From: an uncultured Owenweeksia sp.
GTDB lineage: Bacteria; Bacteroidota; Bacteroidia; Flavobacteriales; Schleiferiaceae
Length of the DNA: 64,000 nucleotides
NCBI GenBank assembly: GCA_937146805.1
Contig: CAKZRR010000017.1
Location: forward strand, 1 to 64,000
Direction of reading: 5' to 3'
Shown here: positions 17,084 through 25,533 of the stretch, in pieces
Position numbering within the stretch: position 1 is the stretch's first letter
How the letters are laid out: the number at the start of each line of letters is the position of its first letter
Program-made: the position numbers and the translations under genes
The notes under the pieces: model-generated
What the model saw: only the letters and a program-made list of their open reading frames with translations
Told to the model about the DNA's origin: nothing
The model's database searches: none

Positions 17084-18354
17084 TAAAGTTCTTAATAAAA
17101 GGTGTTATAAGAGACAGTACGCGAAGTAAGTTTCCTATTGCAATTGTGGCTATTGGCGTGTTTTTCACCATTTTTTTATCGGCCTTTATAGGCGGAGTTT
17201 TACAAGATGCCGTAGAGGTAAATGCGCGCTTTACAACAGGTCATGTAAAGGTATCTACTTTGGCTTTTGCCGAAAACAGTACGCAAGCACCCCTCGATTT
17301 GGCCTTGTTGGGTATGGATAGTATTAAATCCGGCCTCCAAAATGAATATCCTAAAATGATGTGGGTTCCACGCGTATCGTTTGGTGGCTTATTGGATGTG
17401 CCAGATGAAAACGGGGAAACCAAAGGACAAGGCCCCTGCACAGGTATGGCAGCTGATTTGTTGAATACCGAGAATGGGGAGCTAGAGCGGATGAACATAA
17501 ACAAAACCATTGTAGAAGGAAGAGCGCCCGAAAAAAGGGGCGAGGCTTTGGTAAGTGAAAAGTTTGCTCAAAAAATGAAACTAAAGCCCGGAGACGTAGT
17601 AACCTATTTTGGCTCTACAATGTACGGCAGCATGTGTTTTCAAAATTTCACTATTTGTGGTACCATTAGTTTTGGGCAACAAATGTTGGATAAAGGCGGG
17701 CTTATAATTGATATTAGTGATGCCCAGCAAATGCTGGATATGGAAGATGGTAGCACTGAGTTGCTGGGATATTTTGAGGGAGGCCAGTATCTAGATGATG
17801 AGGCTATGAAAATAGCTCAAGAGTTTAATGCTCGTTCTACAGATAGCACGGATGAATTTTCATCTGTTATGATTCCTTTAAAAAAGCAAAACCAATTGGA
17901 AGGACTGTTAAATACATCCGAAAGCATGAGCGAAATAATGGTAGGTATTTTTGTGCTGGCCATGTCCATTGTTTTATGGAATGTAGGCCTGCTAGGAGGT
18001 TTACGCAGGTATAAGGAGTTTGGCGTGCGTTTGGCATTGGGCGAGGCCAAGGGTAAAATATATCGTAGCCTGTTGGTTGAGGCTACTGTTATTGGTGTAG
18101 TCGGATCCGTATTTGGTGTAATATTAGGACTGGCAGCGGCTATTCCATTGCAGATATATGGAATGGATGTTTCTGAAATGGTGCCCTCTAGTAATATGAT
18201 GATGCCTTCGGTGTACCGAGCAGCTGTAACACCTAGCACCGTTTTTATGGGTTTTATTCCGGGCATTATAGCCATGGTATTGGGGCAAGCCTTGGCGGGA
18301 TACGGAATTTATAAAAGAGATACGGCTCGTTTGTTTAAAGAGTTGGAAGTATAA
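17080..18354 (+). CDS. FtsX/LolC-like ABC permease (second of two)
   Basis: A 424-residue permease with the same plan as its neighbour: an N-terminal helix (about 18-40, FPIAIVAIGVFFTIFLSAFI), a periplasmic region of roughly 230 residues, and three C-terminal helices (MVGIFVLAMSIVLWNVGLL; VEATVIGVVGSVFGVILGL; VFMGFIPGIIAMVLGQALAG). RYKEFGVRLALGEAKGKIYR is the cytoplasmic loop expected to contact the ATPase. The two permeases are clearly paralogous in layout but divergent in sequence. The gene is followed after 12 bases by a LolA-like protein. Confidence 0.9.
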   Translation: MIKFLIKGVIRDSTRSKFPIAIVAIGVFFTIFLSAFIGGVLQDAVEVNARFTTGHVKVSTLAFAENSTQAPLDLALLGMDSIKSGLQNEYPKMMWVPRVSFGGLLDVPDENGETKGQGPCTGMAADLLNTENGELERMNINKTIVEGRAPEKRGEALVSEKFAQKMKLKPGDVVTYFGSTMYGSMCFQNFTICGTISFGQQMLDKGGLIIDISDAQQMLDMEDGSTELLGYFEGGQYLDDEAMKIAQEFNARSTDSTDEFSSVMIPLKKQNQLEGLLNTSESMSEIMVGIFVLAMSIVLWNVGLLGGLRRYKEFGVRLALGEAKGKIYRSLLVEATVIGVVGSVFGVILGLAAAIPLQIYGMDVSEMVPSSNMMMPSVYRAAVTPSTVFMGFIPGIIAMVLGQALAGYGIYKRDTARLFKELEV

Positions 18355-18366
18355 AAAAAAACTGAA

Positions 18367-19110
18367 ATGAAAAAGATAATTGCAGTATTGGTTGGTGCTA
18401 CGGCACTGTGGGCTTTTAGCTTATCAAGCGAGTTAACTCCAGAAGAAATAATAAAAAAGGTTGATGAAAACATGGTTTCCGAGAATAGGGTAACCCAAAG
18501 CTCAATGACCATAAAAGGAAAGCGAAAAAACAGGGTGCTTACCTCTAAATCGTGGACCATAGGCAGTAACCAATCGTTTACCGAGTATTTATCTCCCGCA
18601 AGGGAAAAAGGCACCAAAATGCTAAAGTTAAAAGAGGAATTATGGATTTACTCTCCTGCTTCAGATCGTACTATGCGTATATCTGGCCACATGATGCGAC
18701 AATCGGTTATGGGTTCCGATTTATCGTATGAAGATATGATGGAAGATAGAGAGCTGTTGGAAATGTACACTGCTAAATTATTGGGGCAAGAAGAAATTGA
18801 CGGACGAAAGGTGTTTAGTTTAGAGCTAAATGCTAAAGTGGATGATGTGGCTTACCCTAAGCGAAAAAGTTGGATTGATGCGGAACGTTTTGTGCCTTTA
18901 AAGGAGGAGTTGTTTGCTAAAAGCGGTAAACTTTTAAAGCGAGTTACCATGAGCAACGTTAAAGAAGTACAAGGCCGCTGGTATCCTACCAAAATGATTT
19001 ATAAAGATATGTTGAAGGATGGAGAGGGCACCATGATGGAGATAATCAGTATTCAATTTAATCAAGAAATACCCGATTACATTTTTACAAAAGCAGCCTT
19101 GAAAAAATAA
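18367..19110 (+). CDS. LolA-like outer-membrane lipoprotein-sorting protein
   Basis: A 247-residue periplasmic protein with a signal peptide of about 18 residues. It matches the family annotated as outer membrane lipoprotein-sorting protein (LolA-like fold): LTPEEIIKKVDENM at the start of the mature part, MTIKGKRKNRVL, ARKKGTK-like AREKGTKMLKLKEELWIYSP, and the conserved MGSDLSYEDMMEDRELLEMY segment. The fold is a half-barrel with a hydrophobic groove that shields acyl chains. Last in the operon with the LolD/FtsX genes and an outer-membrane barrel, it is the probable periplasmic shuttle of this system. It is distinct in sequence from true LolA. Confidence 0.85.
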   Translation: MKKIIAVLVGATALWAFSLSSELTPEEIIKKVDENMVSENRVTQSSMTIKGKRKNRVLTSKSWTIGSNQSFTEYLSPAREKGTKMLKLKEELWIYSPASDRTMRISGHMMRQSVMGSDLSYEDMMEDRELLEMYTAKLLGQEEIDGRKVFSLELNAKVDDVAYPKRKSWIDAERFVPLKEELFAKSGKLLKRVTMSNVKEVQGRWYPTKMIYKDMLKDGEGTMMEIISIQFNQEIPDYIFTKAALKK

Positions 19111-19162
19111 TGTTCTCATAAAAAATACTATTTATTTAAAGCCTTCGTTTGTTGGTAGATTT

Positions 19163-19170
19163 TACATTTG
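19163..19170 (+). promoter_or_regulatory. -7 box upstream of the TonB receptor
   Basis: TACATTTG at 19163-19170 is a perfect TAnnTTTG match 52 bases before the ATG at 19222. No good -33 TTTG is present at the right distance. Confidence 0.4.
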
Positions 19171-19221
19171 CAGCCTTAAATGCTGCTTTCTCAATGTTAG
19201 CAAATTAAGTTGTTATAATTC

Positions 19222-21552
19222 ATGAAACATTTTTTTAAAGGGCTGTTTATCAGTCTTTGTTTGCTGTTAGTATCCTCACTTTCGGCACAAAATTTCTCGT
19301 TAAGCGGTACCTTAAAAGATGCTGAGAATGGAGAGGATTTAATTGGCGCTTCGGTGGTAATTAAAGAGGTTCCTTCGGCAGGAGCCGTAACCAACGTATT
19401 TGGTTTTTATTCGGTTACTTTACCCAAAGGCACTTACCAAGTATCCTTTCAGTATATTGGTTATCAACCTATTACCAAAACTTTGGTTTTTGATAAGGAT
19501 ATAAGCTTAAACATAGAGCTTAAGCCGTCTAGTTCGCAGTTAACGGAGGTAACCGTAACGGCTGAGGCCGAGAATGCCAATGTTACTAAAACCGAAATGA
19601 GTGTTGCCAAACTCAATCCCAAGGAGTTGGAGACCGTACCGGTATTGTTCGGAGAAAAAGATATTGTAAAAATGGTGCAATTGCTTCCTGGCGTAAAGTC
19701 GAGTGGAGAAGGTGGCGCTGGTTTTTCGGTTAGAGGCGGTGGCTTAGACCAAAACTTAGTGCTGCTAGATGGCGCGCCCGTTTACAATGCCTCGCACTTG
19801 CTTGGTTTCTTCTCGGTATTTAATAGCGATGCATTAAAAGATGTAACGCTTTACAAGGGTGGCATGCCGGCTAATTATGGTGGGCGCGCATCTTCGGTTA
19901 TGGATATTACCATGAAAGATGGGAATAGCAAAAAGTTTGGTGCCGCAGGTGGTATTGGCCTTATCTCATCTAAGCTTACGCTGGAAGGTCCTATTGTAAA
20001 AGATAAGGGCTCGTTTATTGTTTCGGGAAGAAGAACCTATGCGGATGTATTTTTGGGCTTATCAAAACAGGAGGGCGTTAAAGACTCTAAGCTGTTTTTT
20101 TACGATTTAAATATGAAGGCCAACTATAAGTTTGGTGAAAAAGACCGTGTATATGTTTCAGGCTATTTTGGTAGAGATAAGTTTGGTTATAAAGATGATT
20201 TTGGGTTTAGCTGGGGTAATGCCACGGCTACTATTCGTTGGAACCATGTATACACGCCAAAGCTTTTTGCCAATACCTCAGTTATTTACAGCGATTACGA
20301 TTACGCCTTAAATATTGGAGATGTGGATAAGGATGGTTTTGAGCTGGAATCGGGCATTAAGGATATTAACCTTAAAGAGGAGTTCACCTATTATCTAAAT
20401 TCAAAAAATGAAATCAAGTTTGGTGGTAATCTTATTCATCACAATTTTGTGCCTGGCCAAATAAATGCGGGTAGCGAAAGTGGTATTTCTATAGAAAATA
20501 TTGACGAGCAATTTGCTTTGGAAGGTGCTTTGTATGCTCAAAATGAACAAGAACTAGGCAACCGATTTAGTTTGATTTATGGAGTGCGTTTTAGTGCCTT
20601 TAATTATATGGGTGCGGGCGAAGCTTACCAGCTTAATGAAGCGGGCGAGATTACTGGTAAAAAGGAATACGATGATTGGGAAACTATTCAAAGTCATACA
20701 GGTTGGGAGCCTCGTTTTTCGATAAAGTATCAGCTCAACGAAGTAAGTTCTGTAAAAATGGCCTACAACCGTAATTACCAATACTTGCACTTGTTATCTA
20801 ACTCCACATCAGGTTCACCCACTGATAGATGGGTGCCTAGCAGCAATAATATAGACCCACAAATTGCCAACCAGGTGGCTTTGGGTTATTTCCGCAATTT
20901 TAAAGAAAATACGTATGAGTTTTCGGTGGAAACCTATTATAAGAGTTTAGAGAATTTGATTGATTACAAAACTGGAGCCGACTTGGTGTTTAACAGCGCC
21001 ATTGAAGGTGAGTTGACCTATGGAAAAGGAACGGCTTATGGTTTGGAATTATTACTAAGAAAAAACAAAGGAAAACTAACGGGCTGGTTAAGTTATACAT
21101 TGTCTCGCTCTTTACGTCAGTTTGATGCTATTGATGGCGGTAGGGAGTTTCCATCTAGGCAAGACCGTATTCATGATTTGAGTATTACGGCCATGTATAA
21201 GCTTAAAGAAAACCTAAGCCTATCGGCCAATTTTATATACTATACGGGCGATGCCTTTACGGGTCCATCTGGTAGGTATATTGTAGACGGCAAGGTGATT
21301 CCACATATTACGGATAGAAATGGTTATCGCTTTCCAGATTACCACCGTTTGGATATTGGGTTGAATTGGGTAAACAAGAAAACAGATAAGTTTGAGAGTA
21401 GCTGGAACTTTAGCATATACAATGTATATGGCCGCGAAAATGCCTATGTCATCAACTTTGTGGAGAGCGAGGACTATCCTGGTGTAACTGAAGCGAGACA
21501 AGTATCGCTGTTTAAAATGATTCCATCCATTAGCTACAATTTTAGATTTTAA
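19222..21552 (+). CDS. TonB-dependent receptor with carboxypeptidase-regulatory-like domain
   Basis: A 776-residue outer-membrane receptor. Signal peptide about 1-22 (ending SLSAQ); an N-terminal beta-sandwich of the CarboxypepD_reg-like type (about 25-110, LSGTLKDAENGEDLIGASV, GFYSVTLPKGTYQ); plug domain (about 120-235, VQLLPGVKSSGEGGAGFSVR, GGGLDQNLVLLDGAPVYN, GGMPANYGGRASSVMDI); then a 22-strand barrel ending in Phe (SYNFRF). Such receptors use TonB energy to import scarce ligands too large for porins. The gene is followed after six bases by a DUF4249 lipoprotein, the usual partner of this receptor subclass in Bacteroidetes. Ligand unknown. Confidence 0.92.
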   Translation: MKHFFKGLFISLCLLLVSSLSAQNFSLSGTLKDAENGEDLIGASVVIKEVPSAGAVTNVFGFYSVTLPKGTYQVSFQYIGYQPITKTLVFDKDISLNIELKPSSSQLTEVTVTAEAENANVTKTEMSVAKLNPKELETVPVLFGEKDIVKMVQLLPGVKSSGEGGAGFSVRGGGLDQNLVLLDGAPVYNASHLLGFFSVFNSDALKDVTLYKGGMPANYGGRASSVMDITMKDGNSKKFGAAGGIGLISSKLTLEGPIVKDKGSFIVSGRRTYADVFLGLSKQEGVKDSKLFFYDLNMKANYKFGEKDRVYVSGYFGRDKFGYKDDFGFSWGNATATIRWNHVYTPKLFANTSVIYSDYDYALNIGDVDKDGFELESGIKDINLKEEFTYYLNSKNEIKFGGNLIHHNFVPGQINAGSESGISIENIDEQFALEGALYAQNEQELGNRFSLIYGVRFSAFNYMGAGEAYQLNEAGEITGKKEYDDWETIQSHTGWEPRFSIKYQLNEVSSVKMAYNRNYQYLHLLSNSTSGSPTDRWVPSSNNIDPQIANQVALGYFRNFKENTYEFSVETYYKSLENLIDYKTGADLVFNSAIEGELTYGKGTAYGLELLLRKNKGKLTGWLSYTLSRSLRQFDAIDGGREFPSRQDRIHDLSITAMYKLKENLSLSANFIYYTGDAFTGPSGRYIVDGKVIPHITDRNGYRFPDYHRLDIGLNWVNKKTDKFESSWNFSIYNVYGRENAYVINFVESEDYPGVTEARQVSLFKMIPSISYNFRF

Positions 21553-21558
21553 TTGAAC

Positions 21559-22347
21559 ATGAAAAAGTTACTAAGCGCATTGGTTGCTGTAGTTGTACTG
21601 GGAGCCTGCGAAAAAAAGATTGATATAAGTTTAGATGATGCTACCGAACAAACGGTGGTGGAGTCATTGTTGCGTGCAGGTGATACTGCCGTGAGTATTC
21701 GCATATCTAAAACTGCGAATTACTTTAATGCTGCCGCTCCTAAAACAGTAAGCGGAGCTGGCGTACAATTTACAGATGCTGCAGGTTTGGTGCATGTTGC
21801 CGTAGAAAAGGAACCAGGGTTGTATGTTGCAGAAGGTATTACAAGTACTGTGGATGGAAACTACAGTTTACAGATAGATGAAAATGGTAAGATTACCAAT
21901 GGTAATAGCTATATGCCTAAACCCATTGCTATTGATTCGGTGAGTTATGAGTTTTTAGATGGGGGTGATTTTTTTGACGACACCTATTTAATGTCTTTTC
22001 ACTACCAAGATCCACCAAACGAGAGTAACTTTTACCGTATTTTAATTACTAAAAACGATACACTAGAGGAATCCATTATTTTATCAAGCGATAAGTTTAG
22101 CGATGGACAATACACGGATGAAACCTTGTTTTTAGACAATGTACAGCTAGGCGATTATATTGAATTTGAAATGTGGAGCATTAGCGAAGACTTGCACAAT
22201 TACTATAGTACGTTGGTTGATGCCTTAAATGTAGGTGGCGTGGCTCCAGGAAACCCTCTAACCAACTTAGAAGGAGATGCACAGTTGGGTTATTTTGGTA
22301 CCTATAGTTACACTGGTATTACAGATACTGTTGGTGGAGGAAAGTAA
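21559..22347 (+). CDS. DUF4249-family lipoprotein, TonB-receptor partner
   Basis: A 262-residue lipoprotein starting MKKLLSALVAVVVLGAC, with the lipobox Cys at about residue 17. The mature region resembles DUF4249: an opening IDISLDDATEQTVVESLL, then a beta-sandwich with short hydrophobic strands (GDTAVSIRISKTANYF, GLYVAEGITSTVDGNYSLQI) and a later SFHYQDPPNESNFYRI segment. A TTG lies two codons upstream at 21553, but the ATG at 21559 gives the cleaner signal peptide. Genes of this family nearly always follow a TonB receptor and are thought to be its surface-exposed accessory. Confidence 0.85.
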   Translation: MKKLLSALVAVVVLGACEKKIDISLDDATEQTVVESLLRAGDTAVSIRISKTANYFNAAAPKTVSGAGVQFTDAAGLVHVAVEKEPGLYVAEGITSTVDGNYSLQIDENGKITNGNSYMPKPIAIDSVSYEFLDGGDFFDDTYLMSFHYQDPPNESNFYRILITKNDTLEESIILSSDKFSDGQYTDETLFLDNVQLGDYIEFEMWSISEDLHNYYSTLVDALNVGGVAPGNPLTNLEGDAQLGYFGTYSYTGITDTVGGGK

Positions 22348-22353
22348 CGATTG

Positions 22354-23025
22354 CTAGCTTTTTTTCTTCTTCTTTAGCTTGCCCTTTTGAGTTAAACCCA
22401 AACCTATAATGGTAACTGGTTCAGGAGATTTCACGTTTACCTCCGTTTCGTATCTATAAAAGGTATCTAAGCTTAAACGCTTTGTTAAATCCCAGGCTAA
22501 GCCAAAGGTATATCGGTGCCTTCGTACTTCTTTAAGCAAATTAAGTCGGTAAAAATTCTCGTAGGCGATGTAGGGATCTACTAGTTTGCTCAATTTGTAA
22601 CCTACCGTAAAACTATTACGTAAGTAAGTTACTTTTTGCCCAGTGTATTGCACCAGGGCATCCGTAAAACGAAGACGGTACTTAAATTTAAAATCAGTTT
22701 TTTGAGGCTCCCATTTATACTTCACATTAAGGTTTAGGCGGCCTACATTCCAACCCCCATTCACACCGTAGTACCGGTACGAAACCTCTAAATCTAAATT
22801 ATTTAAGACCTCATATTGCCCACCAATTTGGGTAAACGCCTTATTAAAGTGGCCAATATTTTCATCAAACCGTAGTTGCCCCTGAAACTCGAGCAGCCAT
22901 TTTTTGTTTAGTTTTAACTTATATACATAACCAGACCAAAGCTCAGTTTCTGTTTGGCTAAATGCCGAAAGACATAATAGCATGGTAAGGCCTGTAAGGC
23001 CAGTTTTAAATTTGTAAATATTCAT
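22354..23025 (-). CDS. DUF2490-family outer-membrane protein
   Basis: A 223-residue protein with a signal peptide (MNIYKFKTGLTGLTMLLCL, ending AFSQ). The mature part matches the DUF2490 pattern: TELWSGYVYKLKLNKKWLLE, FQGQLRFDENIGHFNKAF, VSYRYYGVNGG, then strands with RLRFTDALVQ and a final basic KKKKKS. It is a probable small beta-barrel with unknown role. I begin it at the ATG at 23025 rather than further upstream, because that start directly precedes the signal peptide; it then follows the PycTM gene after 14 bases. It converges on the DUF4249 gene with a six-base gap. Confidence 0.8.
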   Translation of the reverse strand: MNIYKFKTGLTGLTMLLCLSAFSQTETELWSGYVYKLKLNKKWLLEFQGQLRFDENIGHFNKAFTQIGGQYEVLNNLDLEVSYRYYGVNGGWNVGRLNLNVKYKWEPQKTDFKFKYRLRFTDALVQYTGQKVTYLRNSFTVGYKLSKLVDPYIAYENFYRLNLLKEVRRHRYTFGLAWDLTKRLSLDTFYRYETEVNVKSPEPVTIIGLGLTQKGKLKKKKKS

Positions 23026-23039
23026 TTTTAGAAAAAAAA

Positions 23040-24293
23040 TTAGCAAAGACGTAAAATAACGGAAGCCAAAAAGGAGAGGATTAGTCCAATTAAGAAAATG
23101 GTGAGTGACCACCTAATAAAATTGTATTTGCGGTGCAGGGTTTTACCCAAATAGTAAATGTCTTTAATCATAGAAGAATAAAGAAAATCACTGTCGCTCA
23201 ATTTTTCGAGCATACCCCATTCGTAATCTCTAAATTCCATTTTATGGAAGTTGCCAAAGTAAAGTAGGTTACCCTCTTTATTTCTAATTTCTTCCTCAGT
23301 AAATTGCCCTTGAGTTTTGTTGGGCGTAATAGAAAGCACCGCAAAAATGATGGACATAAGGGCGGTTAAAGCCATAATGCTAATGGGTACTACAAGTTCA
23401 ATTTTGTCGTGATGTACTTGGCCTAAAATACCTCCAATCACAATAGAAAGTATGATAGAGTTTACCGTAATCATAATATTGGCCTTTTTATCCACCATTT
23501 CATTAAGCGTGTAATGGTTGTTGCTGGTGGTTCTAAAAAGGGTTTGTATACCTCTACTATCTCGGCCTTTTACCGAGCTTAAGTTTTTACGGAGTTCTTT
23601 TAATTCTTGATCGGATATTTTGAGCTGCTTTTGAACTAAACGGCTTTTCTTTTTGTTGAGTTTATGTTTTTCTGTTTCTAACTCTTGTATTAAAAAAGCC
23701 AGTTTGGGCTTGATATGCTCCTTGGCGTAAGAGGTATTGGGTTGGTAATTTTCGAGGTGTTGAATGGCTAATTCATAAAACTTTTTTACGCTTAAATCCA
23801 GGTCACTTAAAATAGTTTCCTGATAAAATTTTTGCAATTTATCAAGAGCATTACTCTCGGTAAAGTCCATCAATAGGGCATCTACAAAAATGCCTTCTAG
23901 GCGATCGGGGCCTGCTTCAAATTTTAAACCCGCCTTAATTACCCTTATTACGGTTTGAATAGTTTTGGGTTCAAACTGTGCTTTTTGGAGTAAGGATGGA
24001 AAGGCCTCGTCAATAAAACTAGCGTATTCTTTGCGTACTACTTCGGGGTCTTTATCTGCCGATTGTACCTGCCCCAGTACCGAAGTGTAAAGCCACGTAG
24101 CTAATTCAAGCTGCTTTTCTTCTTCCTTCTCTAAACTAGTGCCAACTATAGTAATAAGGTTATTTACAATGCGTTTGGCAAATTTCACATTGTGGTAAAC
24201 AATGTGATCTGAGTTTTCGATAATGGTTTCAATCGCGTAAAGCTTAACTTTATTTAAGCCACTTTGATTGATATGTTCGTAGTACTGAGTCAT
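23040..24293 (-). CDS. Pycsar-effector-like (PycTM) membrane protein with degenerate HD domain
   Basis: A 417-residue protein. The C-terminal part (about 255-417) closely fits the PycTM domain: SRGIQTLFRTTSNNHYTLNE, MVDKKANIMITVNSIILSIV, LLYFGNFHKM, YEWGMLEKLSDSDFLYSSMI and YYLGKTLHRKYNFIRW, with three hydrophobic segments. PycTM domains act as membrane-disrupting effectors of cyclic-pyrimidine antiphage signalling and also occur in many Bacteroidetes proteins fused to an N-terminal HD phosphohydrolase domain. The N-terminal half here aligns with that HD domain (IVYHNVKFAKRIV, LATWLYTSVL, DALLMDF), but the HD dyad expected in the WFHD-type motif reads WLYT, and the following NHEE-type histidine is absent. 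No nucleotide cyclase is nearby. A charged, probably coiled-coil linker (about 195-255) joins the halves. Confidence 0.85.
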   Translation of the reverse strand: MTQYYEHINQSGLNKVKLYAIETIIENSDHIVYHNVKFAKRIVNNLITIVGTSLEKEEEKQLELATWLYTSVLGQVQSADKDPEVVRKEYASFIDEAFPSLLQKAQFEPKTIQTVIRVIKAGLKFEAGPDRLEGIFVDALLMDFTESNALDKLQKFYQETILSDLDLSVKKFYELAIQHLENYQPNTSYAKEHIKPKLAFLIQELETEKHKLNKKKSRLVQKQLKISDQELKELRKNLSSVKGRDSRGIQTLFRTTSNNHYTLNEMVDKKANIMITVNSIILSIVIGGILGQVHHDKIELVVPISIMALTALMSIIFAVLSITPNKTQGQFTEEEIRNKEGNLLYFGNFHKMEFRDYEWGMLEKLSDSDFLYSSMIKDIYYLGKTLHRKYNFIRWSLTIFLIGLILSFLASVILRLC

Positions 24294-24321
24294 GGTAATG
24301 GGTTTAGCAAAAATGCCAGGG

Positions 24322-25533
24322 TTAAAGGTCGTACTTTTTTCGTTGATTCAAATCGGTGGTTTTAAACTCGCGTTTTAAAATCTCCACCCGCATTTTCCAA
24401 TCCATTTTGCTCTCTGGTTTTTTGTGCTTGGCCATCAAATAAGGTATTTCATCATCAATTTCGCGCACGGCTTCATCTACCAAATGATGAAATAAAGGGT
24501 AGCTCCAAATACCATAAAGTACCTTTTGACGGGCATCCAGTCTGGTTTTAAAGCCAGGTTTCTCCAGCATCATTCTAAATATTTTAGAAACATCATCTTT
24601 GCGATATTCCAACTCAGGCATTAAAGGGTTTTTGGAGTTAAAGGCGGCATAATCTAAATCGTAAAGTACAAACCTAAATGGGGCATTACCAACGCTGTAC
24701 AAACGGCAATTGTTTTGAGGCCAATCACGGTTTCCAATGTAATCTTGAAACAAAATATAGTCTATAAAGTTGGCCTCGTCCACCAAGTCCCACATGGCTT
24801 CTTCATCCTCCTGCTTTATAGCATCTTCCATTAATTGGGCACGTGCAGTCTGCCCTTCGTCCCACTCAATATTGCCATTGTCTACATCAATTTTCATTAA
24901 GGAAATAGAGCCTGTATCAACACCGGCTAAGCCGGCCATTCCTCTTAAATTATTTTCGTTTCTAAGGTTGTAAAGGCCTTCATATTCATTATTAATAAAT
25001 ACATGGCAAGGACTGCCGTACATCAATTCTACATTTAGTTCACTGGCGATGGCCAAACGGTGGTACACCAAATCTTTAATCATGGTATTTCCAAAATCGT
25101 TGCCTGAGTTTCTAAATCGTAAAGCATACAATTCCTCCAAATTATGATGAGGCATAAGATTGTGATTAGAAACCGAATTGAATAGCTGATTGTTAAAGAG
25201 GGTATCAAAAATAAACCCAATAGACTTTAACGAACTGCGGGCAGAGGAAACACCTTTGATACGGATGTCGGCAGAGACACCTTCAAATTGCAACTGGTTA
25301 TCTGAGTTGTAATGGCTCAAAGTGGCTGCAACAATCCAATTTTTAGAGTACTGATTATACATGCGTGCATATTCGTGCGTATCGCAGCTAATATTATAAA
25401 TAGGTAGTGCCGTGTTAAGATTTTGCGGAGTTACCATCGAAATATCAGGCAGGGGGCCTTCATCAATGTCAATCTCACTACAGGCAGTGACAGCAAAAAA
25501 CGCAAGTAATATAAACCAAGCTAAATGCTTCAT
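24322..25533 (-). CDS. CotH-kinase-family lipoprotein
   Basis: A 403-residue lipoprotein (lipobox AVTAC near residue 18) with a CotH-type kinase domain. Visible family motifs: IRIKGVSSARSSLKSIGF, LRFRNSGNDFGNTMIKDL, YGSPCHVFINNEYEGLYNLR, the catalytic-loop-like QDYIGNRDWPQNNCRLY and the metal-binding-like FVLYDLDYA. CotH proteins are atypical kinases first known from Bacillus spore coats; in Bacteroidetes their substrates are mostly unknown. The predicted active residues are present, so it is probably active outside the cytoplasm. Start: a TTG precedes the ATG at 25533, which overlaps the upstream gene's TGA (ATGA), so I take the ATG. Part of a four-gene minus-strand cluster. Confidence 0.87.
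   Translation of the reverse strand: MKHLAWFILLAFFAVTACSEIDIDEGPLPDISMVTPQNLNTALPIYNISCDTHEYARMYNQYSKNWIVAATLSHYNSDNQLQFEGVSADIRIKGVSSARSSLKSIGFIFDTLFNNQLFNSVSNHNLMPHHNLEELYALRFRNSGNDFGNTMIKDLVYHRLAIASELNVELMYGSPCHVFINNEYEGLYNLRNENNLRGMAGLAGVDTGSISLMKIDVDNGNIEWDEGQTARAQLMEDAIKQEDEEAMWDLVDEANFIDYILFQDYIGNRDWPQNNCRLYSVGNAPFRFVLYDLDYAAFNSKNPLMPELEYRKDDVSKIFRMMLEKPGFKTRLDARQKVLYGIWSYPLFHHLVDEAVREIDDEIPYLMAKHKKPESKMDWKMRVEILKREFKTTDLNQRKKYDL

Noticed and set aside
23040-24293. A complete Pycsar antiphage operon
   Set aside because: Only the effector-like membrane domain is present; no pyrimidine cyclase is encoded in the flanking 20 kb, so defence function is not supported.
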